Shown: positions 44,832 through 53,121 of the stretch, in pieces | How the letters are laid out: each line of letters opens with the position of its first letter | Position numbering within the stretch: the stretch's first letter is position 1 | Source of the DNA: Kitasatospora sp. NBC_01246 | Lineage (GTDB): Bacteria > Actinomycetota > Actinomycetes > Streptomycetales > Streptomycetaceae | NCBI RefSeq assembly: GCF_036226505.1 | Contig: NZ_CP108484.1 | Span: forward strand, 2,480,001-2,544,000 | Direction of reading: 5' to 3' | Length of the DNA stretch: 64,000 nt | Notes under the pieces: generated by a model | The model's input: only the letters and a program-made list of their open reading frames with translations | What the model was told of the DNA's origin: nothing | Database searches by the model: none | Position numbers and translations under genes: made by a program

Positions 44832-45533
44832 TCAGGGGTTCTTCGGCTCCACCCGGGCCACCACGACGCGCGGGCGCCCCGGGTGCTCGGCGGTGAACGC
44901 CGCGTACAGCGCCTCGTGGTCGCGCCCGTCCACGGTCTCGGCCGACCAGCCCTCGCCCGCGAAGCGCGCCGCGATGCCGCCCCGCCACCCGTGCGTGGCC
45001 GAGGAGTTGTCGATGACGACGACGTGCAGCCGGTCCAGCCCGTACGCGCCGGCGAAGGCCAGCGCCTCGTGGTTCGAGCCCTCGTCGAACTCCGCGTCCC
45101 CGAGCAGGACCCAGACCGCCGGGTCGTCGAGCCCCTGGGCGCGCAGCCCGAGCGCGGTCCCGACCGCCAGCGGCAGACCGTGCCCGAGCGAGCCGGAACT
45201 GATCTCCACCCCGGGGATCAGCAGGCGGTCCGGGTGGTGGCCGAGCGGCGAGTCGTAGGCGCCGAAGCTCGGGAGCAGCTCCGGGTCGATGAAGCCCTTC
45301 GCCGCCAGCACCGCGTAGTACGCCATCGGGCCGTGGCCCTTGGAGAGCAGGAAGCGGTCCCGCTCCCGGTCCTCCGCGGTGCCCGGGGTGACCCGCAGGA
45401 CGCGGTCGTACAGCACCCAGAGCACGTCCAGGGTGGAGGTGGCGGCCGGGCCGTGCTTCTCGGCGCCGGTCATCCGGCCGATCAGGTCCGGGAGTTGCTC
45501 GAAGCCGGCCGCGGTGGCGGTGTTCGTCGTCAT
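44832..45533 (-). CDS. Transketolase, N-terminal (diphosphate-binding) subunit
   Basis: 233 residues with the thiamine-diphosphate domain: SKGHGPMAYYAVLA near residue 60, GSLGHGLPLAVGTALG near 105 and LLGDAEFDEGSNHEAL near 135, the GDG-N-type Mg/ThDP motif with Ala replacing the second Gly. ATG 45533 is used; a GTG two codons earlier is possible. Only 56 bp separate it from soxR. TTGACT, 19 bp and CAGGAT on this strand form a promoter with the long spacer of MerR-family activators, so SoxR control is plausible. Confidence 0.88.
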   Translation of the reverse strand: MTTNTATAAGFEQLPDLIGRMTGAEKHGPAATSTLDVLWVLYDRVLRVTPGTAEDRERDRFLLSKGHGPMAYYAVLAAKGFIDPELLPSFGAYDSPLGHHPDRLLIPGVEISSGSLGHGLPLAVGTALGLRAQGLDDPAVWVLLGDAEFDEGSNHEALAFAGAYGLDRLHVVVIDNSSATHGWRGGIAARFAGEGWSAETVDGRDHEALYAAFTAEHPGRPRVVVARVEPKNP

Positions 45534-45550
45534 GCCCACGATCCTGCAAC

Positions 45551-45582
45551 TTGAAGTCAGCTTGAAGTCAAGCGGCTACAGT
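45551..45582 (+). promoter_or_regulatory. soxR promoter and likely SoxR box shared with transketolase
   Basis: Plus strand: TTGAAG (45551-45556), 20-bp spacer, TACAGT (45577-45582), 7 nt before the soxR ATG. The spacer contains the palindrome CTTGAAGTCAAG (45561-45572). On the minus strand TTGACT and CAGGAT are separated by 19 bp over the same palindrome. Spacers of 19-20 bp with a dyad inside are the hallmark of MerR-type regulated promoters. Confidence 0.6.
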
Positions 45583-45589
45583 GAGCGGC

Positions 45590-46120
45590 ATGACCGCCCC
45601 CGCATCCGCCCGCGGCGAGAACTCCGGAGCCTCCACCGGACCGAGCCGGCACGACCTGCTCACCATCGGCCAGCTCTCCGAACGCAGCGGCCTCGCCACC
45701 TCCGCGCTGCGCTACTACGAGAAGCTCGAACTGATCCACGCCACCCGCACCACCGGCGGCCAGCGCCGCTTCACCCGCGGCACGCTGCGCCGGATCGCCT
45801 TCGTCCGCGCCGCCCAGCGCGTCGGCCTCTCCCTCGACGAGGCCAGGGTCGCCCTGGACCGGCTCCCCGAGCACCGCGCCCCCACCGGCACCGAGTGGGA
45901 CGGCGTCGCCCGGTCCTGGCAGAACCGGATCGACGAGCAGATCGCCGAGCTGGAGCGGCTCAGGGCCAAGCTCACCGGCTGCATCGGCTGCGGCTGCCTC
46001 TCGCTCTCCCGCTGCGCCCTGTACAACGCCGCCGACCGCGCCGCCGCGGCCGGCCCGGGCGCGCGCTACCTGCTCACCCGCGACCCGGCCACCGGCCCCG
46101 AACCGGGCACCGACGATTGA
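45590..46120 (+). CDS. soxR: Redox-sensitive transcriptional activator SoxR
   Basis: 176 residues. MerR winged helix-turn-helix (LTIGQLSERSGLATSALRYY near residues 25-45), dimerisation helix, and the 2Fe-2S motif CIGCGCLSLSRC near residue 128 (CX2CXCX5C), unique to SoxR. In streptomycetes SoxR responds to redox-active natural products rather than general superoxide. ATG 45590 is leaderless (TACAGT 7 nt upstream). The N-terminal 20 residues are a Ser/Gly extension. It faces the split transketolase genes, a likely target. Confidence 0.93.
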   Translation: MTAPASARGENSGASTGPSRHDLLTIGQLSERSGLATSALRYYEKLELIHATRTTGGQRRFTRGTLRRIAFVRAAQRVGLSLDEARVALDRLPEHRAPTGTEWDGVARSWQNRIDEQIAELERLRAKLTGCIGCGCLSLSRCALYNAADRAAAAGPGARYLLTRDPATGPEPGTDD

Positions 46121-46186
46121 CCGCTCTCCCACGACGCACGCCGAGGGCGGCCGCACCGGGCGCCGTGACGGCGAACGGCCCGGGCC

Positions 46187-47107
46187 TCACCCTCCGAGCA
46201 ACCGCTCCAGGTCGGCGCGGCCCGGCACGGCGCCGCGGGCACCGAGCGCGGTGACGGCGAAGGCTCCGGCGGCCGCCGCGGTGGCCGCCGCCCGGGCGAG
46301 CGGGAGGCCGCGGGCGAGTTCGGCGGCGAGCGCGCCGCAGAAGACGTCACCGGCGCCGGTGCTGTCGACGACGGCGACCGGCGGCGCCGTCACGCGTTCG
46401 CCGCGGCCGTCCTCGGCGACCAGCGCGCCGTCGCCGCCGAGGGTGACCACCGCGGCCCCGCCGAGCGCCGCCAGCGCCCGGGCCGCCCCGGCCGGATCGT
46501 CGTCGCCGGTGAGCTGCCGGGCCTCGACCGCGTTGGCGACGAGCAGGGTGCCCGGTCCGGCCGCCCCGGCCGGGAGCGTCCCGGCCGGCGCGGCGTTGTG
46601 CACCCATCGCGCACCCGGCACCGCGGCGACGGCCCCGGCCGCCGCTTCGAGGCACGGCGGCGGGACCTCGCCGCTGGTCAGCACCACGTCGCCGGCGCGC
46701 AGCCGCAGCGCGGCGAGGGCGTCGGCGACGTGCCCGGCCGAGAGCAGCGCGTTCGCGCCCGGCAGCACCAGGATGCTGTTCTCCCCGCCGGGATCCACCA
46801 TGACCAGGGCCTGCCCCGTCGCGGCCGCGCCCTCGGTGCCCACCGTGCCGGTGCCGACCGCGCGGCGCCGCAGCTCGGCGAGTGCCCGGCGGCCGGCGTC
46901 GTCCGCGCCGACCCTCGCGACCAGGTGGGTGGCCGCCCCCAGCGCGGCGGCGGCGACCGCCTGGTTGGCACCCTTGCCCCCGAAGCCCTCGTCGACGGAG
47001 GTCACCAGCACCGTCTCACCGGGCGCGGGCAGGACGGGACAGCGCAGGATCCGGTCGGCGTTCACCGATCCGACGGCCACCACACGGCCGGGAGTCTCTC
47101 TGTTCAC
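46187..47107 (-). CDS. Ribokinase (PfkB family)
   Basis: 306 residues. PfkB signature 1 GGKGANQAVAAAALG near residue 43 and signature 2 DSTGAGDVFCGALAAEL near 248 (anion hole and catalytic Asp), with the opening VVAVGSVNADRI of ribokinases. It phosphorylates D-ribose or a related furanose at C5. Start GTG 47107 has AGGAGG almost touching it. No ribose transporter is adjacent. It is convergent with soxR and near the transketolase pair, so the region handles pentose phosphates. Confidence 0.88.
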   Translation of the reverse strand: MNRETPGRVVAVGSVNADRILRCPVLPAPGETVLVTSVDEGFGGKGANQAVAAAALGAATHLVARVGADDAGRRALAELRRRAVGTGTVGTEGAAATGQALVMVDPGGENSILVLPGANALLSAGHVADALAALRLRAGDVVLTSGEVPPPCLEAAAGAVAAVPGARWVHNAAPAGTLPAGAAGPGTLLVANAVEARQLTGDDDPAGAARALAALGGAAVVTLGGDGALVAEDGRGERVTAPPVAVVDSTGAGDVFCGALAAELARGLPLARAAATAAAAGAFAVTALGARGAVPGRADLERLLGG

Positions 47108-47384
47108 CCCTCCTGTCTAGACGGTCGGACGCCCGCGTGCCAGGCCGCCACGGACGGGTCGCGTGCGCGAGTGAATATCCGGGCCGGCCGACTTCCCGCT
47201 CCCGGCACGACCACCGCCCCGGCATTCCGGCTATTCACCGGCATCACTCCCGCCGGAATTCCGCCGAACCCCGCGCCTTCCGCACATTCGCACGCATGGA
47301 ATTGCGCGCACTGGTAAGACTCTTGTGATCACGAGAGGAGGTGGCAGACTGTGACTCGACGTCAACTGACAAGGAGCGGCCAGA

Positions 47385-48245
47385 GTGGACAGCCCGACCG
47401 TGCTCCGGCGTAGGCTCGGATCCGAGTTCCGCCGCCTGCGCGAGCAGACCGGGCTGCAGGCGAAAACCGTCGCCGACACCCTGGGATTCAGCGCCGCAAA
47501 GGTCTCGCGCATCGAATCGGGCCAGACCACCCTGAAGGAATCGGACGTCCGCGCACTGCTCGAACTGTACGGCGTCCGGGACGATTTCGAGCGGCGGCAG
47601 TTCATCTCACTGACCCGCCGCAGCACCCAGCGGGGTTGGTGGCACGACTACGGGGACGCCCTCCCCGACTGGTTCCAGACCTACGTCGGGCTGGAGGCCG
47701 ATGCCGCCCGCATACGCGCCTACGAGACCGAGTTGATCCCCGGGCTGCTGCAGACGCCGGACTACGCCCGCGCCATGTTCCGGATCTCGCCGTCGGAGCA
47801 GGGGCACGGGGAGATCGAACGCCGGGTCAGACTCCGGATCCAGCGCCAGGAGGTCTTCCAGCGCGCCGATCCGCCGGTCGTCCAGGCGGTCCTCAACGAG
47901 TCCGCCCTGCGCCGCGCGGTCGGCGGGGCAGAGGTCATGCGCGCCCAGGTGCGCCATCTCGCCGAGTTGGCGCACAAGCCCAGCGTCACGATCCAGGTGC
48001 TTCCCTTCAGCACCGGAACGCACCCCGCCATGAGCATGGCCTTCCACATTCTCTCCTTCGCCGACGTACCGGGCGACATCGTCTATGTCGAGGCATTGAC
48101 GAGCAGCCTCTACCTGGAGAAGGAGTCGGACATCGCGCGTCATGTGCTCGTGTTCGACCAGCTCGCGTCGACCGCCATGAACGCCGAGGAGTCCCTGTCC
48201 TGGATGCACGATCTCGTCGCGGAGGGGTACGGAAATGACGACTGA
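47385..48245 (+). CDS. Helix-turn-helix XRE regulator with DUF5753 domain
   Basis: 286 residues. HTH_31-type XRE domain (KTVADTLGFSAAKVSRIESG near 25-45) followed by the DUF5753 ligand domain (YETELIPGLLQTPDYARAMF near 110; VQVLPF-like segment near 205; SSLYLEKESDI near 240). This architecture is expanded in Streptomyces, where members such as WhiJ- and BldB-associated regulators influence development. GTG 47385 follows AAGGAG (47371-47376). The DUF397 gene overlaps it by 11 bp, the classical pair. Confidence 0.92.
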   Translation: MDSPTVLRRRLGSEFRRLREQTGLQAKTVADTLGFSAAKVSRIESGQTTLKESDVRALLELYGVRDDFERRQFISLTRRSTQRGWWHDYGDALPDWFQTYVGLEADAARIRAYETELIPGLLQTPDYARAMFRISPSEQGHGEIERRVRLRIQRQEVFQRADPPVVQAVLNESALRRAVGGAEVMRAQVRHLAELAHKPSVTIQVLPFSTGTHPAMSMAFHILSFADVPGDIVYVEALTSSLYLEKESDIARHVLVFDQLASTAMNAEESLSWMHDLVAEGYGNDD

Positions 48246-48438
48246 CCTGGTGTGGCGCAAGAGCAGCTTCAGCGGCAGCGAGGGCGGGAACTGCGTGGAG
48301 GTCGCGGACGGTGCCCCCGGTGCGGTGCCGGTGCGGGACAGCAAGGACCCGTACGGCCCCTCCCTCACCTTCACCGCCGACGCCTGGTGCTCCTTCCTGA
48401 CCGCCCTGCACAGCGGTGAGCTGCCCGTCCGGCCCTGA
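48235..48438 (+). CDS. DUF397 domain-containing protein
   Basis: 67 residues with the domain hallmarks WRKSSFSGSEGGNCVEVA and VPVRDSKDP. DUF397 proteins are small partners of XRE/DUF5753 regulators and are thought to modulate them, possibly in an antitoxin-like or signalling relationship. Start ATG 48235 lies inside the end of the regulator gene, so both are translated from one mRNA. Function beyond this association is not settled. Confidence 0.92.
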   Translation: MTTDLVWRKSSFSGSEGGNCVEVADGAPGAVPVRDSKDPYGPSLTFTADAWCSFLTALHSGELPVRP

Positions 48439-48472
48439 AGTCGCCGGCGACGCCTGTGGTCTACTGCCGGTC

Positions 48473-49159
48473 ATGCCGCTGCTGATGCTGGACCTCGACA
48501 ACACCCTGATCGACCGTGATGCCGCCTTCCTGGCCTCCGCCCGGGCGTTCCTGGCCGAGCACGGCCTGCCCGGCAGCGACCTCGGCTGGATCGCGGAGCT
48601 CGACGCGAGCGGGTACACCCCGGAGGACCGGATGGCCGCCGCCCTGGCGGCCCGGTACGGGAGTTCGGTCCCGGCGCGCGCCGTCGACGCCCTGCTCGAC
48701 AACGGTGGAGCCGACCTCGTGGAGCTCGCCGCTCCCACCCGCCGGGCACTGGCCCGGGCCCGGGCCGACGGCTGGGCGTGCGTCATCGTCACCAACGGCC
48801 GTACCGGGCAGCAGGAGGCGAAGATCCGCCGTACCGGGCTCGACCGGATCGTCCAGGGCTGGGTGGTCTCCGAGGCCGTCGGCCACAAGAAGCCCGCTCC
48901 GGAGATCTTCCGGGCCGCGGCCGAGACGGTGGGGCAGCCGCTCAGCGGCGCCTGGATGGTCGGCGACTCGGCGCACGCCGACATCGCGGGCGCGCACGCG
49001 CTCGGCCTGGGCAGCGTCTGGGTGTCGGCCGGCCGCCCGTGGGCGCAGGACGCGTACCGGCCCACCCTGGTCGCCGAGGACGTCGCCACCGCGATCGGCC
49101 ACGCGCTCGACCACGCCTGCGGCGGGGCGACCGGCGGCGGGGCGACCGGCGGCCGGTGA
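48473..49159 (+). CDS. HAD family hydrolase
   Basis: 228 residues. Motif I DLDNTLID (residues 6-13), motif II VTNGRTGQQ near 107, Lys in VGHKKPAPEIF near 142 and motif IV VGDSAHADIAGA near 163 are intact, so it is an active phosphohydrolase of the subfamily I type (mobile cap helical). The C-terminus ends in a duplicated GGATG from a 15-bp DNA repeat. Substrate unknown; phosphoglycolate- or nucleotide-like molecules are usual for the family. ATG 48473. Confidence 0.88.
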   Translation: MPLLMLDLDNTLIDRDAAFLASARAFLAEHGLPGSDLGWIAELDASGYTPEDRMAAALAARYGSSVPARAVDALLDNGGADLVELAAPTRRALARARADGWACVIVTNGRTGQQEAKIRRTGLDRIVQGWVVSEAVGHKKPAPEIFRAAAETVGQPLSGAWMVGDSAHADIAGAHALGLGSVWVSAGRPWAQDAYRPTLVAEDVATAIGHALDHACGGATGGGATGGR

Positions 49160-49438
49160 CGGCCCGGAAAGCTTTACCTCCTGCTGGGGAAACGGCCCCC
49201 TCCGCCGAGCTCCCCACGCCCCCTCGACGGCCGCCGGAGGCACCCCCGGCGGGCGGACGCGGCGGGCCGCGAGGGGTGGGGCCAGAGCCGTCCGACGGGC
49301 CGTCGGGGCCGCCCCGGCGGGCTTCCGGCATGGCCTCCACCGGCCCGGAAAATGGCCTCTGACCAGCCGCTTTCCCTCTTGCGGCGACTAGAATCGAGGG
49401 GACCGGACGGCCCCGCGTCCGCCCGTGGAGAGGACCAG

Positions 49439-50167
49439 ATGCACCGCGACATCCGCACCACCGACGACGTCCTGGACCTGCTGGACCAGCTCTTCCTCCC
49501 CGCCGCCGACCGGTGGACGGACCAGGCCCGCGACTGGTGGGACCAGTTCTACGCGGACCGCTCCGCGCCGCGCCCCTTCTTCGTCCCCAAGCCCGACGAG
49601 AACCTCGTCTCCTACCTGGACCGCGGCCTGCTCACCCCCGGCCGTGCCCTGGACCTCGGCGCCGGCCCCGGACGCAACGCCATCCACCTCGCCTCGCAGG
49701 GCTTCGAGGTGGACGCCGTCGACCTCTCCCCCACCGCCGTCGCCTGGGCCGGCGAACGGGCCCGCGAGGCCGGCGCCGACGTGCGCTTCCACTGCGGCAA
49801 CATCTTCACCGTCGAACTCCCGCACCGGCAGTACGACCTGGTGTACGACTCGGGCTGCCTGCACCACCTCCCGCCGCATCGGCGGATCAGCTACCTCGCC
49901 CTCCTGGAGCGGGTGTTGAAGCCCGGCGGGCACCTCGTCGTGAACGCCTTCGCGGCCGGCGCCATGGGCTCCGAACTCCCCGACCGGGAGCTCTACCGCA
50001 ACGGCCGGCTGGACGGCGGCCTCGCCTACACCCCGGACGAACTGCGCCACCTCTTCTCGGAGTTCACCGAGATCGAGATCCGCCCGATGGTGCCGCACGG
50101 GCCCGACTCGCCGCTCTTCGGCATCCCGGTGCTGCTGAGCGCCCTGTTCCGGCGCCCGGCCGAGTAG
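49439..50167 (+). CDS. Class I SAM-dependent methyltransferase
   Basis: 242 residues from ATG 49439 with GGAGAGGA upstream and TAGAAT (49389-49394) as probable -10. The SAM-binding motif I ALDLGAGPGRNAIHLA is near residue 68, motif II/acidic loop VDAVDLSPTAV near 90, and the YDLVYDSGCLHHLPPHRR segment near 130 is typical of small-molecule methyltransferases related to tellurite/thiopurine types. Target unknown. It stands alone after an about 280-bp gap containing no gene. Confidence 0.88.
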   Translation: MHRDIRTTDDVLDLLDQLFLPAADRWTDQARDWWDQFYADRSAPRPFFVPKPDENLVSYLDRGLLTPGRALDLGAGPGRNAIHLASQGFEVDAVDLSPTAVAWAGERAREAGADVRFHCGNIFTVELPHRQYDLVYDSGCLHHLPPHRRISYLALLERVLKPGGHLVVNAFAAGAMGSELPDRELYRNGRLDGGLAYTPDELRHLFSEFTEIEIRPMVPHGPDSPLFGIPVLLSALFRRPAE

Positions 50168-50185
50168 GCCCGGGCGCCGGGGTTC

Positions 50186-50230
50186 GCGTGGTGCCGGGGG
50201 GGTGCGTGGTGCCGGGGTCCGCGTGGTGCC
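50186..50230. repeat. Short direct repeat, 3 copies
   Basis: GCGTGGTGCC at 50186-50195, 50204-50213 and 50221-50230, each followed by CGGGG or similar, period 17-18 bp, in the 64-bp gap between convergent genes. Confidence 0.7.
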
Positions 50231-50231
50231 G

Positions 50232-51413
50232 CTACGCCACGACGGCGAGCGGCATCACCCGCCCACCGTCGGTCAGCAGCATCGCCACCGCGCTCACCGC
50301 GCCGGTGGCGAGGTCGACCCGCAGGACCAGCACCCGCTGCCCCTGGTTCTCCGAGCCGTGCTGGACGGTGGTGTACGCCGCGTCGGCGGCGCGGTCGACC
50401 ACGAACGCCTCCTCCTGGACGGCGGGCCCCCAGAACTGCTCGGGGATGGTGGCGAGCGGCTTGAGCGCGATCCGCGGGTGGGCCGGGTCGGCGGTGTCCA
50501 CGGTGGCCAGCGCGAGTTCGCGCCCGTCGGCGCTGAGCACCTGGCGGTCGCCCACCAGCGCCTTGGGGTTGAGCACTCCGCCGCTGACCTCCGCGACCGG
50601 GTTGGCGGCGAGCGTGGCCACCGGGCCGACCCGGACGGTCCGCCGGTCGTCCGCGGCGACCGTCAGCGAGCCGTCGCCGTTGGCCACCGCCCGCTTCGCC
50701 ACCTGCGCCGGCACCACCCGGCCGCCGAGGAAGGCGAGCGCCTCGGGGGCGCGCACGCCGATCCCCTCGACCGGGTGCTCCCCGGTGCCGTCCGGCCGGA
50801 CGGCCCGCAGGCGCCCGTCGGCCGCCGGACCGCTCGACTCGCTCCAGTGCACGACCTCGCCGCTCACCGGGTCGACGACCGGGGCGCTCTGGCGGGTGCC
50901 CGCACCGGCGGCGGGCAGGCCGGAAATGTCCTTGAGGTCGGCCGGGCCGCCCTGGCCGAGCACGGAGACGCGGGGCTCACCGGGGTGGTCCGCGTCCTGG
51001 AAGCCGTACTGCGCGGTGCCGACCATCCCGGCGAAGCCGGCGGTGAAGCCGGCCGGGGTCGCACAGCCGCGGATGTTGGTCGGCGGCTTGGCGAGCCCGT
51101 TGCTGACCGCGAAGCTGCGCACCTTCCGCGCCGCGCCGTCCGCGCCGACGGTGACCAGGACGCAGCGCTCGTCCGGCGTCCCGGCGTGCGTGCTCACCGA
51201 GAGGACCAGCCCGCCGACCTCGGTCGCGGTGGGCAGCGTGTCGAGGAGCACCTTCTCCGGGAACCGCACCTCGGCCGTCGGCCCGCCGGTGCCCGTCGTG
51301 GCACCCGCCGACGGGGTGGCCTCCCCCGTCCCCGTACCGCCGCTCTGGCACGCCGTCAGCGCCAGCAGCGGCACGGCGGCCGCCGCCAGGACAGCCCTGC
51401 GCAAGGGCTTCAC
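50232..51413 (-). CDS. Hypothetical lipoprotein
   Basis: 393 residues from GTG 51413 (GAGGTGGGG upstream). Lipobox LLALTAC near residue 22, a Gly/Thr/Ser/Ala linker, then a body that alternates short beta strands (for example VSVLGQGGPADLKDI, TLAANPVAEVSGG, RVLVLRVDLATGAVSAV), suggesting a beta-propeller on the outer surface. Two Cys occur in the first repeat (DERCVLV, IRGCATP), perhaps a disulfide. Not recognised beyond streptomycete hypothetical lipoproteins. Convergent with the methyltransferase. Confidence 0.75.
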   Translation of the reverse strand: MKPLRRAVLAAAAVPLLALTACQSGGTGTGEATPSAGATTGTGGPTAEVRFPEKVLLDTLPTATEVGGLVLSVSTHAGTPDERCVLVTVGADGAARKVRSFAVSNGLAKPPTNIRGCATPAGFTAGFAGMVGTAQYGFQDADHPGEPRVSVLGQGGPADLKDISGLPAAGAGTRQSAPVVDPVSGEVVHWSESSGPAADGRLRAVRPDGTGEHPVEGIGVRAPEALAFLGGRVVPAQVAKRAVANGDGSLTVAADDRRTVRVGPVATLAANPVAEVSGGVLNPKALVGDRQVLSADGRELALATVDTADPAHPRIALKPLATIPEQFWGPAVQEEAFVVDRAADAAYTTVQHGSENQGQRVLVLRVDLATGAVSAVAMLLTDGGRVMPLAVVA

Positions 51414-51672
51414 GCCCCCCACCTCCACCCGTTTCGGTTCCGGCCCAGGGTAGCCGGGCCCGGTTCCGGGCCGTACGGCGGCGCCCGGTCGGTCCGGCGG
51501 GTGGCCGGGGGCGGTCCCGCCGACCACCGGGCGCGGTCGCGGCCGCGGCAGCTCAGGACCGCGCCGGGGCAGTGGTCCAGGGAGGGGTACCGGAAGGCGG
51601 ACTCCTCGTCGCCGCCCCCCTGGCCGTCGCCGGACGCCGATGCCCTACGGTGGGCGCCGGAAGGGGTGGCAC

Positions 51673-52089
51673 ATGACCGACGACCGACCGACGAACTCGG
51701 CTCCACCGCCCGCACCTTGGCCGCTGATCGCGACCGGGAAGCCGTTCGCCGACCGGGTCGGCGACCTGGTCCGGGCCTGGGAGGCCGACGGGCGGGCCCC
51801 GGACCGGCTGGTGCACGGGAAGCCGTTCTTCGCCCTGTACTGCTGGCACCTGTGGACCATCCGCGAGGGCCGGCCGCACGACGCCGCCACGGCCGCGTAC
51901 GTGGCGAGCGCCCACCGGGCGAACGGCGGCGCGGCCGGCTGGGACGCCCTGCTGCGCGGCCGGGCGTACTGCTCCTGCCACGGCGAGCGCTGGCGGCTGG
52001 AGAACCTCTCGATCTGCCTCGGCTGCCTGGAGTACGTCTGCTTCGAGCTCGGCCGGCCGTGCTGCCACGGCGCGCCGGTCGTCGGCTGA
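51673..52089 (+). CDS. Hypothetical Cys-rich protein (138 aa)
   Basis: From ATG 51673 with GAAGGGG upstream and TACGGT as a possible -10 about 25 bases earlier. The first 80 residues are helical (KPFADRVGDLVRAWEADG). The C-terminal third holds seven Cys and a His: YCSCHGERW, ICLGCLEYVC, RPCCHG. The arrangement resembles a treble-clef or zinc-bundle site but no family is recognised. No signal peptide. Stands alone, convergent with the LysR gene. Confidence 0.7.
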   Translation: MTDDRPTNSAPPPAPWPLIATGKPFADRVGDLVRAWEADGRAPDRLVHGKPFFALYCWHLWTIREGRPHDAATAAYVASAHRANGGAAGWDALLRGRAYCSCHGERWRLENLSICLGCLEYVCFELGRPCCHGAPVVG

Positions 52090-52163
52090 GACTCGGCCGG
52101 GACCGGACCCGCCGGACCGCCCCACCGCCAAGCCCGCCCGGGTACCGCCCGACCGACAGTCCG

Positions 52164-53045
52164 TCAGCCGGCCAGCAGCCGGGCCAGCAGCGCCGCCGGA
52201 CCCTCCGGCAGGCTGCCGTGCACCAGCTCCGTCCGGTGGACCAGCCGCGGCTCCCGGACCGGCACGGCGACGACACCCGCCGCGCCCTCCGCCGCCGGGG
52301 CCGGGAGGACGACCAGGCCGTGCCCGGCGGCGACCAGGGCGAGCAGGCCGCGGACGTCCGTACCCAGGTAGCGCGCGGCCGGGCGGAACCCGTCGACGGC
52401 GGTGGCGGCCCGCAGCCGGGCCGCGTCCGGCGCCAGGTCGGGAGCGTCCAGCCAGCGCGCGGCGGACAGGTCGGCCAGGGCCAGACCCGCGCGGCCGGCC
52501 AACGGGTGCCCGGTGGGCAGCGCGACGGCGAGCGGCCGCTCGCCGACCGCGACCGTGCCGAGCGGGCCGACCTCCGGGAGCGGCAGCGGGTCGCTCGGGG
52601 CCGCGAGCCCGTCGATCAGGGCGAGGTCCACCTCGCCGGTGGCCACCTGGGCGGGCAGCGCCTGCGGGGGGAGGACCCGCACGACGAGGTCCAGCCGCGG
52701 GTACTCCCGGCGCACGTCGGCCAGCGCGCTCCCGAGCGCGGCGCCGACCGCCAGCGGGGTGGCCCCGAGCACCAAGCGGGCGCTCGGGGTGCCCGCCAGG
52801 CGTGCGACGTCGGCGCGCGCCGCGTCCAGCCGCACCAGCAGCGGGGCGGCGTGCTCCAGCAGCCGCGCGCCGGCCTCGGTCGGGCCGACCGGGCGGCGGC
52901 CGAGCAGGACCGTCCCGAGATCGGCCTCCAGCGCGGCGATCTGCTGGGAGACCGCGGACTGCGTGAAGCCGAGCGCACGGGCCGCCTCGGAGAAGGAGCC
53001 GAGCCGGACCACGGTGACGAAGGTGCGCAGCTGGTGGGGGTCCAT
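52164..53045 (-). CDS. LysR family transcriptional regulator
   Basis: 293 residues, standard LysR length. N-terminal winged HTH (FVTVVRLGSFSEAARALGFTQSAVSQQIAALE is the region; key part GSFSEAARALGFTQSAVSQQ at residues 16-35) and two-lobed periplasmic-binding-like sensor from residue 90. ATG 53045 is 76 bp from the divergent amidotransferase-like gene, its most likely target. The inducer is unknown. Confidence 0.92.
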   Translation of the reverse strand: MDPHQLRTFVTVVRLGSFSEAARALGFTQSAVSQQIAALEADLGTVLLGRRPVGPTEAGARLLEHAAPLLVRLDAARADVARLAGTPSARLVLGATPLAVGAALGSALADVRREYPRLDLVVRVLPPQALPAQVATGEVDLALIDGLAAPSDPLPLPEVGPLGTVAVGERPLAVALPTGHPLAGRAGLALADLSAARWLDAPDLAPDAARLRAATAVDGFRPAARYLGTDVRGLLALVAAGHGLVVLPAPAAEGAAGVVAVPVREPRLVHRTELVHGSLPEGPAALLARLLAG

Positions 53046-53121
53046 GGCTATCAGATCCTCTGATCCAAAGGTAAGAAATCATCGTTGGCGCTGATCCGGA
53101 GTCAGGGGTCAGGATAGCCGC

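Noticed and set aside
43880..45533. Frameshifted single transketolase gene
   Set aside because: Both halves have complete domains, separate starts and a clean 58-bp gap; split transketolases are an established type.
47108..47384. Horizontally acquired AT-rich segment before the XRE gene
   Set aside because: The dip in GC is local to a promoter region and includes no gene or integration signature.
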